Origin: Luteibacter flocculans
GTDB lineage: Bacteria > Pseudomonadota > Gammaproteobacteria > Xanthomonadales > Rhodanobacteraceae
DNA length: 64,000 bases
Assembly (NCBI RefSeq): GCF_023612255.1
Contig: NZ_CP063231.1
Location: 4,086,501-4,150,500 of the forward strand
Direction of reading: 5' to 3'
The position numbers and the translations under genes were made by a program. Below, one piece after another: positions 21,381-29,860 of the stretch. Within the stretch, counting starts at the first letter, position 1. Each line of letters starts with the position of its first letter. The notes below the pieces were generated by a model, which saw only the letters and a program-made list of their open reading frames with translations, was not told the DNA's origin and ran no database searches.

Positions 21381-21871
21381 AGCTATTTCTGATGAGCATT
21401 GGAAGCTTCATCGTTGGAGCGGCTGTAATGGCTTATATGGCTCAGTATACGAGCCAAATGTATGGTCGCGATCAGATTATTCGCGCGCGCGAAGGCATCG
21501 TCCAACTTGTGATCGATAAGTACCGTGCAGGTGACTACGAGAGCGCAGCTGCTCTCGCGACTGGCGTGAATCTTCTCGAAACCTATAGCAACCGGGAGTG
21601 GCCTTTGCTTTCGCCCGTGACAGGAACGGTTTACGGCCTTTCTCGACCCACAGAACACTTAGGCCATGATCCGCGGTACTTCGTGGATCTTGTGGCCTAT
21701 TTGTACAGTGCCTCGGGGCATGAAGAAGCCGCCAGACCCTACTATAGGCTTGCAATTGGAAATGGATCGTTGAAGAAGGAGCAGGTCGATGCGCGCGCTA
21801 AAGCAATTCTTGATGCCATTAGTGGAAGCAATACAGATGAGTTGAAAGACAAGCTGAGATCTGACGACTGA
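21377..21871 (+). CDS. Membrane-anchored partner of the Rhs protein (candidate immunity protein)
   Basis: 164 aa from ATG 21377, overlapping the Rhs stop by 4 bp, so the two are translationally coupled. An N-terminal membrane helix (LFLMSIGSFIVGAAVMAYMAQ) is followed by a helical soluble part rich in Ala, Tyr and Arg that could form TPR-like pairs (YRAGDYESAAALATG, YLYSASGHEEAARPYYRLAI). The coding is less GC-rich than the neighbours, as is the Rhs tail. Position immediately after an Rhs C-terminus suggests immunity; the sequence itself matches no family I know. Confidence 0.7.
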   Translation: MKLFLMSIGSFIVGAAVMAYMAQYTSQMYGRDQIIRAREGIVQLVIDKYRAGDYESAAALATGVNLLETYSNREWPLLSPVTGTVYGLSRPTEHLGHDPRYFVDLVAYLYSASGHEEAARPYYRLAIGNGSLKKEQVDARAKAILDAISGSNTDELKDKLRSDD

Positions 21872-21977
21872 ACTCGAATGGTAGCTTTTCCCATAAGACT
21901 TGCTACTACATGAGTCCGTGGGAGTGGCGTTGACTGGACATCAACGTTCGGCGTTTCGTCAGCCAGCGCTCCACCAC

Positions 21978-22823
21978 TCAAACCGCCCTACCACCACCCG
22001 CAGCCCGCACCAACGCCACCACGCCCAAGACATAAGGCATGACCCACGGAATGGCCGGGATACCGACGATCATGCCGGGCATCGTGTACCAGTTGTCGGG
22101 GAGGTCGGGGTACTGCAGGCCGCGCGTGATCAGGCCGACGATGGCGACGGCGGCAATCACGACCATGACGGTTGCTGTGCGTTTACCTAGCCAACCTCGG
22201 CGGGCGAAAGACAGGGCGTAGAAGGCGGTGCTTGCATAGGTGAGCAGTCCCGCGAAGAACAACAGCACGTCGGAGGCGTTTGCCATGGGCGTGCCGTCGA
22301 AGGGCAGATAGGTTTTCGCCTTATGGGCTTCGGACATGGTCCAGCCGACGAGGATGGCAGCCCATACCAGTTGGGTGCACACCGCGAACAGTGCAGTCAC
22401 TTGGCCCATCGGTGCCGCGAGCCGGTCGCCGGCTTCACCGCGCGCAAGCGGATCTTTCAGCGACCACAAGCCCAAGCCGAGAAACATCGTCGAGATGAAA
22501 AGGATCACGAACCGTTCGTGGTTCATCGCAAGCGTCGCGGCGAACGGTGGCCCGAATCCGGGCATCAGTGTCAGCAGTGCCCAGGGGACGATAAGAAGCA
22601 AACCGGCCAAGGCAATACCGCGCCTGTCCTCGTCGCCGGACCGCCAGACGGGCAAGAACAGCGAGAGTGCGGCTGCGCCGATCACCACGAGTTGCACGAG
22701 GGTCAGCGTTGCCGAGATCACGAGTGAATAGCGCGATGGCACGCCGAAAACGCCGATGGCGACAAGCAGCATGACGAGTAGGACCGGCGCGCCCCATCGA
22801 CGATGTCCGAGATCGCTAGCCAT
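21978..22823 (-). CDS. Multi-pass membrane protein of unknown function
   Basis: 281 aa with about eight predicted membrane helices, starting APVLLVMLLVAIGVFG and ending WVMPYVLGVVALVRAAGGG. No catalytic or transport motif is recognised. It converges with the Rhs partner gene and is followed on the same strand by the dehydrogenase gene upstream, with 116 bp between them. No operon partner can be assigned. Confidence 0.65.
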   Translation of the reverse strand: MASDLGHRRWGAPVLLVMLLVAIGVFGVPSRYSLVISATLTLVQLVVIGAAALSLFLPVWRSGDEDRRGIALAGLLLIVPWALLTLMPGFGPPFAATLAMNHERFVILFISTMFLGLGLWSLKDPLARGEAGDRLAAPMGQVTALFAVCTQLVWAAILVGWTMSEAHKAKTYLPFDGTPMANASDVLLFFAGLLTYASTAFYALSFARRGWLGKRTATVMVVIAAVAIVGLITRGLQYPDLPDNWYTMPGMIVGIPAIPWVMPYVLGVVALVRAAGGGRAV

Positions 22824-22939
22824 GCGTGCCCCCCCTTTTTGATCCGTCTAAGCTCCCCCCGCGCGGGCCTGCGGTCAACTAGGAGAATGCACGTATATCG
22901 ATTGGCGGAGCCCAGCTGATCGACCCAGTGAGACCAGGA

Positions 22940-23965
22940 TCATGTCAGGTTCTGGGAGGCCGACGATCGCAGGCGCGCGCCGTCGCTGACGGGCAAGCAA
23001 CCCAGACCGCGCAGCGTCGCTTCGACCGCCACCTCCAGCGGTGTATGCGGCGCGCCGTCGAGCAAGGCTTCCAGGCGCGAGCCATCCATGTGCACCGGCT
23101 GTTGCCACAGGTAACGCATCTCCTGCATCTCGCGCAGCGTCGGCACGAAGGGTGCGGCGAGCTTGGTCAGCCACCAGGGGAACGGTGAGACCTTGGGGTC
23201 CGTTCCGTAGCGCGTTGTCACGCGACGGATGGCCTCGATCATCGCTAAGCCATCGGCATCCCAGTGCCCTTCCATATGAAAACGGGCGAAGGGTTCCAAT
23301 GCATCGCGCCGCTCGATCAACGCGAGCATGGTCTGCGCCACGTCGGGTAGATACGCCCATTGATGGCCTACGCCGGGCTTGCCGGGCTGCTTGACCTTGC
23401 GCACCGGCTTCCCGGGCTGGACCAAGCCTTGCGCGAACCAACTGTTGCCGGCCCGCGGTCCGAAGAAATCGCCTGCACGGAGCACGATGGTGCGCGCACC
23501 GTGCCGGGTCGCATCGCGCAGTCGTTCTTCGAGCTGCACGCGGATGCGCCCCTTGCGGGTCAAAGGACACTGCGGCGCGTCCTCGTCGATGTGCCGATAG
23601 GCGTCCGGTCCGTAGTTGTAGACGGTCCCCGGCAGGACCACCGTCGCGCGTTCGGCGATGGCAGCGGCGATGGTGTTATCGACCATCGGCACGACTTGTT
23701 CGGCCCAATGTCGGTAGCCCGGAGGGTTCACGGCGTGGACGATCACTGCGCATCCCTTCGCCGCATCCAGCACGTCCTGACGCTCCATCGCGTCGCCCCG
23801 CAGCCAAGTGAGGCCGTCGCGCTGTTCCGTCTCCGTGGAAAGGCCGCGCTTGAGGGCGAGCACGTCCCAGCCGGTATCGCGTAATTGGCGGGCGACTTCG
23901 CCGCCGATGCCGCCGGTTGCGCCGAGGACCAGCGCGCGCTTTTCTTGGGATGAGAGAACAGACAT
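22940..23965 (-). CDS. NAD(P)-dependent epimerase/dehydratase (extended SDR-like)
   Basis: 341 aa. The N-terminal Rossmann motif GATGGIGGEVARQL binds NAD(P). PGTVYNYGPDA gives a YxxxD-like rather than a classical YxxxK active site, so the chemistry may differ from typical epimerases. The middle (IVLRAGDFFGPRAGNSWFAQG) is typical of the family. It is divergent from a LysR-type regulator across 90 bp, the usual layout for a regulator and its target. Confidence 0.8.
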   Translation of the reverse strand: MSVLSSQEKRALVLGATGGIGGEVARQLRDTGWDVLALKRGLSTETEQRDGLTWLRGDAMERQDVLDAAKGCAVIVHAVNPPGYRHWAEQVVPMVDNTIAAAIAERATVVLPGTVYNYGPDAYRHIDEDAPQCPLTRKGRIRVQLEERLRDATRHGARTIVLRAGDFFGPRAGNSWFAQGLVQPGKPVRKVKQPGKPGVGHQWAYLPDVAQTMLALIERRDALEPFARFHMEGHWDADGLAMIEAIRRVTTRYGTDPKVSPFPWWLTKLAAPFVPTLREMQEMRYLWQQPVHMDGSRLEALLDGAPHTPLEVAVEATLRGLGCLPVSDGARLRSSASQNLT

Positions 23966-24055
23966 GGGCGTACTCCACGAGAGGTAGGCTCAGCTTCCTC
24001 CGAGCTCCGCACCCATGGAATTGCCTAACATGTCCTAGCTGCTATACATTTTCGT

Positions 24056-24949
24056 ATGACCAAGGGCATCGAGTGGGAGCACTACCGCACGTTCCTCGCC
24101 GTACTGACGGAGGGGTCGCTGTCGGGCGCGGCGCGCCGCCTTGGCATCGCTCAGCCCACCGTGGGCCGCCACGTCTCCGCGCTGGAAGCGGCGTTCGGGC
24201 AAGCCTTGTTCACCCGGACCCAGGCGGGGCTCGTGCCGACCGAGACCGCCGAGGCGCTGCGCGGGTACGCCGAGTCCATGCACCACATGGCGGCGGCGCT
24301 CGAACGCGAGGCGCTGAGCCAAGGCGAAGGCATACGCGGCAGCGTGCGTATTTCGGCGAGCGAAGTGATTGCCGTCGAGGTACTGCCAGCGGCGTTGGCA
24401 CGCCTGCGCCGTGAGCATCCTTTGCTCGCCATCGAACTGGTGCCGACCAATCGCGTACAGGACTTGCTGCAACGCGAAGCGGACATTGCCATCCGCATGA
24501 CGCCGCCGCAGCAGGACGCACTGGTCGCGCGCCGCATCGGCACGATCGAGGTGGGCCTGTTCGCGCGAGACGATTATCTGGCGGCATGCGGCGCGCCCGC
24601 CACGCTCGATGAGCTGCCGAATTACACGCTCATCGGTTTCGACACCGAGACGCCCTTCGTGCGCTCCGCTCAGGTGCGGCTTCCGTTCTGGCATCGCGAT
24701 GCGTTCGCCCTGCGCTGCGACAGTGACGTCGCGCATCTTGCGATGATCCGTGCGGGCTTCGGCATCGGCGCCTGTCAGTCGGCGATCGCGGCCCGTGATG
24801 CACGGCTGCAACGCGTGCTGCCTGACGCATTCTCCTTCCCGCTTGAAACCTGGGTGACGATGCACGGCGATCTGCGTGGCAGCCGCCGCTGCATGGTGGT
24901 GTTCGATGCACTCGTCGCCTGCATGCAGGCGCACATCGATAGCGAATGA
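24056..24949 (+). CDS. LysR-family transcriptional regulator
   Basis: 297 aa. The winged-helix domain spans residues 8-65, with helix-turn-helix SLSGAARRLGIAQPTVGRHVSALE. The effector-binding domain starts near residue 97 (RGSVRISASEVIAVEVLPAAL). It is divergent from the dehydrogenase gene; the spacer contains the short dyad ATACATTTTCGTAT near 24039, a possible LysR site. It probably controls its neighbour and itself. The inducer is unknown. Confidence 0.9.
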   Translation: MTKGIEWEHYRTFLAVLTEGSLSGAARRLGIAQPTVGRHVSALEAAFGQALFTRTQAGLVPTETAEALRGYAESMHHMAAALEREALSQGEGIRGSVRISASEVIAVEVLPAALARLRREHPLLAIELVPTNRVQDLLQREADIAIRMTPPQQDALVARRIGTIEVGLFARDDYLAACGAPATLDELPNYTLIGFDTETPFVRSAQVRLPFWHRDAFALRCDSDVAHLAMIRAGFGIGACQSAIAARDARLQRVLPDAFSFPLETWVTMHGDLRGSRRCMVVFDALVACMQAHIDSE

Positions 24950-24972
24950 GTGGGGTCAAACCTCGCGCGATG

Positions 24973-25512
24973 TCATCCGCGTGTTCGCGGCTTGCTCTTC
25001 CGGCGCTTGCCGATGCTGGCGGACGTGGGGGCGCCGGCGTCGATGGATGCCGCCTTGCGGTCTGCCAGGCCTTCCAGCCACGACAGATCATCGAGATAGG
25101 AAAGGAAATGGCGCAGGTAGCCGGGGGACGTGTCGCGCATCAGCGCAATCGAGCGATGAACGAGCGCACTCGAGTTCAGCGGTCCTGCGTTCTCCGCGGT
25201 GTGTTCGAGCGAATGACGCCATTGGCTCTCGGCGCGCAACTGTGACCATCGTGCCTGGAATTCATCGAGTGCGGGCAACATGGGATACGCCGTATTGCCT
25301 GGCAACCCGGCAAGTAGATCGCCAAGCGCACTGTGCGACGATTGATCCGTCGTTGCGACATCGTCCACACGCGCATCTGCAACGTGCGATTGCCTGAGCG
25401 CACGCAAGCGCTCGTCGAGCACGCGCCGCACTTCACCGTCATGCATCACGGCGCGCCGTTCCAGCGCCTCGATGAGATGCAGGTGCAGCAGGGATGCGGC
25501 CTTACGATCCAT
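24973..25512 (-). CDS. DUF2894-type protein of the ZorAB-like cluster
   Basis: 179 aa from ATG 25512, which overlaps the OmpA-domain gene by 11 bp. The protein is helical and soluble, with a conserved-looking centre (ALDEFQARWSQLRAESQWRHSLE, then GPLNSSALVHRSIALMRDTSPGYLRHFLSYLDDLSWLE) and a basic tail KRRKSKPRTRG. I recall this as DUF2894, a family found beside DUF802 and DUF3348 genes. Function is unknown. As the last gene of the cluster it could be the component that acts on what the motor-like pair senses. Confidence 0.75.
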   Translation of the reverse strand: MDRKAASLLHLHLIEALERRAVMHDGEVRRVLDERLRALRQSHVADARVDDVATTDQSSHSALGDLLAGLPGNTAYPMLPALDEFQARWSQLRAESQWRHSLEHTAENAGPLNSSALVHRSIALMRDTSPGYLRHFLSYLDDLSWLEGLADRKAASIDAGAPTSASIGKRRKSKPRTRG

Positions 25513-26152
25513 GCGGCGGTTTGGTCGACTTGGGCGGTCGCGGAATCGGCGCAATCTCCACGCGACGATTCATCGCGCGACCTTCCTCGCTCGCGTTGGA
25601 ACCGACGGGTTGCTCCGCACCGAAAGCGGCTGCAAAGACCGACGAAGCCGGCACGCCTTCCGCTACCAGCGCGCGCGTCACCGTCAAGGCGCGTTCGGCC
25701 GACAGTTCCCAGTTATCCGTGAAATGACGATTACCGTCGTGTACCTGGCGGTCGTCGGTGAAGCCGCTGACCATCAGGATCTCGTCGCGCGACTTCAGAT
25801 ACTCGGACAGCGGGCCAGCGATGCTTTTCAGGACGTCTTGTCCTTCCGGCTGCAGCTGATCGGAGTTCAGCGCAAAAAGCACACTGCCGCGTATGCCGAT
25901 GCGGCCATCCACCAACGTCACCCGCCCCGCAGCAAGCGGCGCCGCGAGCGCCTGTTCCAGCGTGGTACGACGCCTTTGTTCGGCCTGACGCTGGCGCACC
26001 TCCTCGTCGAGCCGATGCGATAGCTGCAACTGCACGCCGATCACGCCCACGAGAATGAGCACGAAAGCGCCGAGCAGCACCGACATCAGATCGCCGAACG
26101 CCGCCCAGATCGGTACGCCGGCTTCGCCTTCGAGTTCCAGCTCGTCGCTCAT
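25502..26152 (-). CDS. MotB/ZorB-like protein with OmpA peptidoglycan-binding domain
   Basis: 216 aa. A single N-terminal helix carries an acidic residue (FGDLMSVLLGAFVLILV, Asp21) at the place of the proton-binding Asp of MotB and ZorB. The C-terminal OmpA domain (from about residue 90) has the peptidoglycan-binding signature NWELSAERALTV and ends AMNRRVEI. The ATG overlaps the stop of the 700-aa partner gene as ATGA. The pair therefore has the plan of an ion-driven stator: channel subunit plus cell-wall anchor. Confidence 0.85.
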   Translation of the reverse strand: MSDELELEGEAGVPIWAAFGDLMSVLLGAFVLILVGVIGVQLQLSHRLDEEVRQRQAEQRRRTTLEQALAAPLAAGRVTLVDGRIGIRGSVLFALNSDQLQPEGQDVLKSIAGPLSEYLKSRDEILMVSGFTDDRQVHDGNRHFTDNWELSAERALTVTRALVAEGVPASSVFAAAFGAEQPVGSNASEEGRAMNRRVEIAPIPRPPKSTKPPHGS

Positions 26153-28251
26153 GCCGACGTCGCTCCGCCAGCGAGGCGCTGCATGTCTTCGATGATCTGC
26201 TTCTGCGACAACACGCTGAGATCGACCACTTCGCGCGCCTGTGCCACGTAGTACGCCAACTGTTCGTCACTGCGAACGAGCGAGGCGTCGAGCGCACCCG
26301 CGATGCGGTCGAGGCGCTCCATCAAGGCCTCATTGGACTGCCCGAACGCCGTCACCGCCGTGCCGAAGGCCTCACCGAGGCTTGCCACTTCCACCGCGCT
26401 TCCGGTGAGCTGGGCCGCCACGGCTTCGAGCTTGCCGGTCTCCGCTTCCACGTGATCGGTGAAGCGGCTGCCCACGCGGTCGAGCAGATCCGCAGACGTC
26501 GCCACGAGAGCATCCACTGCCGTGCGCTGTTCGGTCGATGCGTGATTGACCGCATCCAGCAGCGTCTCGAGCGTGGCGAGCAGGCGGCTGCGCTCTTCGA
26601 GCATCGCCGTGTCACGAAGCATGCTGTCCGACAATTTCTCGCGCAGTTCGGCCACCACTTCCGCGGCAATACGCGGCGCTTCCGTGGCCGCCTCTACTAG
26701 CCGCGAGACCTCGGTGATGGTGTGGCTGGCCTGCGCCTGCGTGCGCTCCGACAGCTCGCGCGTCGTGGTTGCCAGCGCATCGCCGAGTTCGAGCTGGCGC
26801 TGCGCGAACTGATCGCTCGTCTGCGTCCAGCGCGCGCTCAAGGCGTCGGCCATCGAAGAAAGCGCGTCGGTCCATGCCGCGAGACGTTCGCGATCGCGCG
26901 ACTCCAGCGTCGCCTGGACGTCGTTCTGCGACTGTCGCACGGCGTCCAGCATCGACGTCGTACCGTTCTGCAACACAAGCCCCGCGTCGGCGAGCGCGTC
27001 CTTCCACTGGCTGGCTGCCGCTGCCGAAGCGGTCTGGAACGCGCCGGCCAGCCCATCGACTTGCCGCTGCACGGCCTGCGTCATGCTTTCGTGCAGCGAT
27101 GTCGTCTCGCGAGCGAGCGACGCCATCGTCGCTTCCACCGTCGTCGATGCCGCCTGGAATGCACCCGAGAGACCATCCATCTGCCGCTGAGCAGCTTGCG
27201 TCACACTGTCGTGCAGCGCTGCGGTCTCACGCGAGAGCGACGCCATCGTCGTTTCCACCGTCGACGACGCCGCCTGGAATGCACCCGAAAGACCATCGAT
27301 CTGCCGCTGAACGGCGTGCGTCACACTGTCGTGCAACGCTGCCGTCTCGCGAGAGAGCGCGGCCATCGTCGCTTCCACGATCGGCTGCGTCGCGCTGGCC
27401 GAAGCGGTCACGCCTTCGGCAATGCTTTCCTTCAGCGAGCGCTCCACCGACGACGCCAACTGCTGATAGAGGGCCTCGGTGCGCGCATGGAAGGCTTCCT
27501 GGCTGGCGAGTTGGCGCTCGGCGGCGGCGATGCTCTGCCGCTCGATCGTCGCCATGGTCGCTTCCAGTCGTTCGACCAGCGTGGGCATCACGGCGGACTG
27601 CTGCTGCAATAGCCGGAAGGCTTCTTCCCGCTGATGCGCTTGCGAATAGGGCCGCAGCAGAGTGGCGATCGCCACGTCCAGGCGCTGCACTGCCAGCAGG
27701 CGTTCGCGCCGGCACAGTGCCGAGAGCAGACCGAGCATGGCCGAGGTCGCTACACCGGCAATGGAGGTGCCGAACGCGAAGCCGAGGCCTTTCACCGGCT
27801 CGGCCAACGATCCGCGGATGGCCTGCAGATCCGTCGCGCTTTCCAGCGCCATGCCGGTACCGCGCAAGGTCGCCATCATGCCGAGCAGCGTACCGAGCAT
27901 GCCGAGCAGCACGAGCAGACCGACGAGATACGGCGTCAGCGCCGGCGTGGGCAACGCAGCGCGCGCACCCTCGATGCGCAGCCGCACGGCATTGCGCAGG
28001 CTCGGATGGAGGTTCGCCAGCCATGTACCCAGATCGGAGGGTGCGCTATCTAGCCCCGCAACGGCCTCGCTCAGGCTCGCGGTCGCCTGACGGTAGCGAT
28101 GCAGTTCCAGCGCACCGACGAGGTAACACGCACCGATCGCGGCGGCGACGGCAGCACCCAGCGGATTGGACGCGAGATAGCCCCAGCCGACCCAGACGAC
28201 GACGGCCAGGCCCACGAGAAAGACGATGAAATAGAGCGACTGTCTGAACAT
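26149..28251 (-). CDS. DUF802 protein: MotA/ZorA-like channel with long coiled-coil tail
   Basis: 700 aa from ATG 28251; an in-frame start at 28401 would overlap the upstream gene by 140 bp and adds a basic stretch, so it is rejected. Two N-terminal helices (LYFIVFLVGLAVVVWVGWG; AAVAAAIGACYLVGAL) and two more near residues 103-170 (LVGLLVLLGMLGTLLGMMATL; LGFAFGTSIAGVATSAMLGLL) form a MotA/TolQ/ExbB-type core. About 500 residues of coiled coil follow, including three 40-residue repeats at residues 288-407. A short channel followed by a long cytoplasmic tail is the ZorA plan. The gene starts 10 bp after the DUF3348 gene. Confidence 0.85.
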   Translation of the reverse strand: MFRQSLYFIVFLVGLAVVVWVGWGYLASNPLGAAVAAAIGACYLVGALELHRYRQATASLSEAVAGLDSAPSDLGTWLANLHPSLRNAVRLRIEGARAALPTPALTPYLVGLLVLLGMLGTLLGMMATLRGTGMALESATDLQAIRGSLAEPVKGLGFAFGTSIAGVATSAMLGLLSALCRRERLLAVQRLDVAIATLLRPYSQAHQREEAFRLLQQQSAVMPTLVERLEATMATIERQSIAAAERQLASQEAFHARTEALYQQLASSVERSLKESIAEGVTASASATQPIVEATMAALSRETAALHDSVTHAVQRQIDGLSGAFQAASSTVETTMASLSRETAALHDSVTQAAQRQMDGLSGAFQAASTTVEATMASLARETTSLHESMTQAVQRQVDGLAGAFQTASAAAASQWKDALADAGLVLQNGTTSMLDAVRQSQNDVQATLESRDRERLAAWTDALSSMADALSARWTQTSDQFAQRQLELGDALATTTRELSERTQAQASHTITEVSRLVEAATEAPRIAAEVVAELREKLSDSMLRDTAMLEERSRLLATLETLLDAVNHASTEQRTAVDALVATSADLLDRVGSRFTDHVEAETGKLEAVAAQLTGSAVEVASLGEAFGTAVTAFGQSNEALMERLDRIAGALDASLVRSDEQLAYYVAQAREVVDLSVLSQKQIIEDMQRLAGGATSA
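27031..27390 (-). repeat. Three tandem 120-bp units in the coiled-coil tail
   Basis: Units at 27031-27150, 27151-27270 and 27271-27390 each encode 40 residues, with cores SRETAALHDSVT..QRQ.DGLSGAFQAA. The copies at 27151 and 27271 are nearly identical over long stretches; the one at 27031 is more diverged. Reading frame is kept throughout, so copy number could vary without breaking the protein. Confidence 0.85.
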
Positions 28252-28261
28252 GATGTCTCGA

Positions 28262-28945
28262 TTAGCGGGTGCGAAGCGCGGCAAGCAGCGCCTCCACCGG
28301 TTGAAGGCGAACGTCCAGCTCGGCGAGCAGCACGTGGCGCATGTCCTGGCGAAAACGGTCCAGCCACGCGCCCGGTGCGGTCTCGCCATCGGCGTCGGCA
28401 CCGCGACGCAGGCGGTCGAAATGGTCGGCCATCACTGTGGGCACCTGGCCCAGCAAGCGATGTTCGCGTGGGCTCAGCGCCATCTCCATCACGGCATCCA
28501 CCTCGGCCAGCCGCGCCATCTCCGGCGAGCGCTGCGCCAGCATGTCGCGCAGCCGGCCGCGCAACTGGCCGGTGTGCGCCTGAATCGAACGCTGGATGGC
28601 GAGGTGGCGCTGGCGGAAAGGCGCGTAATCCGGCGTGGAGGCGGTCATCGTCGCCGGACCCGGCGTGGCGAGTTCACGGGCTCCCTCGATCGACCGGACC
28701 AGGCTGGCGCGGACCTGCGCGCACTCCGCTTCCACGTCGGCGTCGAAGGCGGGGGCCTCTGCATCGGGTGCCTGGGTCTGCCCATCGAGCGCCGTGGACA
28801 GGGCAATGGCGTGCGTCCAATCGAGCCAGCGACTCAGACGATCCGGCAGGGAGGCGCCCGGCGCGTCGGTCTCGACGGCCGTGAGTCGGGCCAGCAGGCG
28901 AATGAACGTCGGGCCGCGCAGGGCCGCCCGTGGGACTGAATGCAC
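28262..28945 (-). CDS. DUF3348-type protein, first gene of the ZorAB-like cluster
   Basis: 227 aa, soluble and mostly helical. The N-terminus (GPTFIRLLARLTAVE, then LPDRLSRWLDWTHAIALSTAL) and the middle (DYAPFRQRHLAIQRSIQAHTGQLRGRLRDML) match my memory of DUF3348, a family found next to DUF802 genes. No enzyme motif is visible. It is the promoter-proximal gene of four with 10-bp or overlapping junctions; the 156 bp upstream contain nothing else recognisable. Confidence 0.75.
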   Translation of the reverse strand: MHSVPRAALRGPTFIRLLARLTAVETDAPGASLPDRLSRWLDWTHAIALSTALDGQTQAPDAEAPAFDADVEAECAQVRASLVRSIEGARELATPGPATMTASTPDYAPFRQRHLAIQRSIQAHTGQLRGRLRDMLAQRSPEMARLAEVDAVMEMALSPREHRLLGQVPTVMADHFDRLRRGADADGETAPGAWLDRFRQDMRHVLLAELDVRLQPVEALLAALRTR

Positions 28946-29101
28946 GATTCTACTGACGAAAAAACGCCCATTTTACACGCGGATGGCGGCAAGCCGTCGC
29001 CCCGGCCGACGGGTGACCGGTTCACGCCGGCCGCCCTCGGCTGCGCCCTGCCCGAACGCGCCCTTCGCGGGGACGCCGGCCGCAGGGGCGATGCCGCGCC
29101 A

Positions 29102-29767
29102 TCACGCTATCCGCATCGACACTTCGATGTCTTCCCCGAACGGCACGGACAGGTAGCCGTTGGCCGGATCGCGTACCCGAGCGAGGTAGTCCGGGCTGTA
29201 GTCGGCGTTGTCGGCAATGACGAATGCGCCCGGACGCAGGGCGTGCTCCACGAGATCGAGGATGTCGGCATACAGCGCCTTGGCTCCGTCGAGCAGGAGC
29301 AGGTCGATGCGTTCCGGCATGTCGATCGCCAGGGTCTGCAAGGCATCGCCTTCGCGAATCTCCACCAGGTCGGCGAGGCCGGCCGCCATGAGATTGGCCG
29401 TCGCGCGGACCACCTTGGACGGTTCGAACTCGCTGGTGATGAGGCGGCCACCGCCGTTGTCGCGCAGGGCGGCGGCAAGATGCACCGTCGAAATGCCGAA
29501 CGAGGTACCGAACTCGACGATGGTCTTCGCTCCGCAGCCTCGTGCCAGCATGTAGAGCAGGCGGCCGCCTTCTCGGGAAACCGGAAGCGGGAAATCCTTG
29601 AGGCGTTCGTAGAACGCGCGATAGGTGGTCTTGCTGCGCATAAGGCGGTCGACGTCATTCCGATCCATCGCGGCAAACTCGGCCGTCATCTCGGGCGACG
29701 CCATGTCCGCTTCGACAAAGAGGCGGTCAAGCAGGGGAGCCACAGGCGTGGCAGTCAACGTAGTCAT
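29102..29767 (-). CDS. SAM-dependent O-methyltransferase (class I, family 3-like)
   Basis: 221 aa. The SAM-binding motif IVEFGTSFGISTVHLAAAL is at residues 83-101; the acidic residue EFEPSK (about 118) and the metal or product-site region LLLLDGAKALYADIL follow in the right order. The family methylates hydroxyls on catechols, flavonoids or similar aromatics; the substrate here is unknown. It is divergent from a TetR regulator, which suggests induction by an aromatic compound. Confidence 0.85.
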   Translation of the reverse strand: MTTLTATPVAPLLDRLFVEADMASPEMTAEFAAMDRNDVDRLMRSKTTYRAFYERLKDFPLPVSREGGRLLYMLARGCGAKTIVEFGTSFGISTVHLAAALRDNGGGRLITSEFEPSKVVRATANLMAAGLADLVEIREGDALQTLAIDMPERIDLLLLDGAKALYADILDLVEHALRPGAFVIADNADYSPDYLARVRDPANGYLSVPFGEDIEVSMRIA

Positions 29768-29813
29768 AAGTGTTCCAGCGAAGTGAGAGGCGTGGTTTTG
29801 CGCGCCGGATTAG

Positions 29814-29848
29814 AATGCGACTGATTCGTCACTTTTCCTATTCGCATT
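29814..29848. promoter_or_regulatory. Inverted repeat between O-methyltransferase and tetR
   Basis: AATGCGA (29814-29820) is matched by TCGCATT (29842-29848) in the 93-bp divergent spacer, with a second looser dyad GAC..GTC between them. It sits 13 bp before the TetR start and 47 bp before the methyltransferase start. A TetR operator is the natural reading; the arms are short and the assignment is inference. Confidence 0.35.
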
Positions 29849-29860
29849 GGCGGCCAGCCC

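Noticed and set aside
26149-28401. Longer start of the DUF802 gene at 28401
   Set aside because: The extra 50 residues are basic and antisense-like, overlap the DUF3348 gene, and sit before a clean membrane-protein start at 28251.
28940-29824. 294-aa plus-strand frame across the O-methyltransferase
   Set aside because: Antisense to the methyltransferase and to the DUF3348 start; no domain or RBS support.
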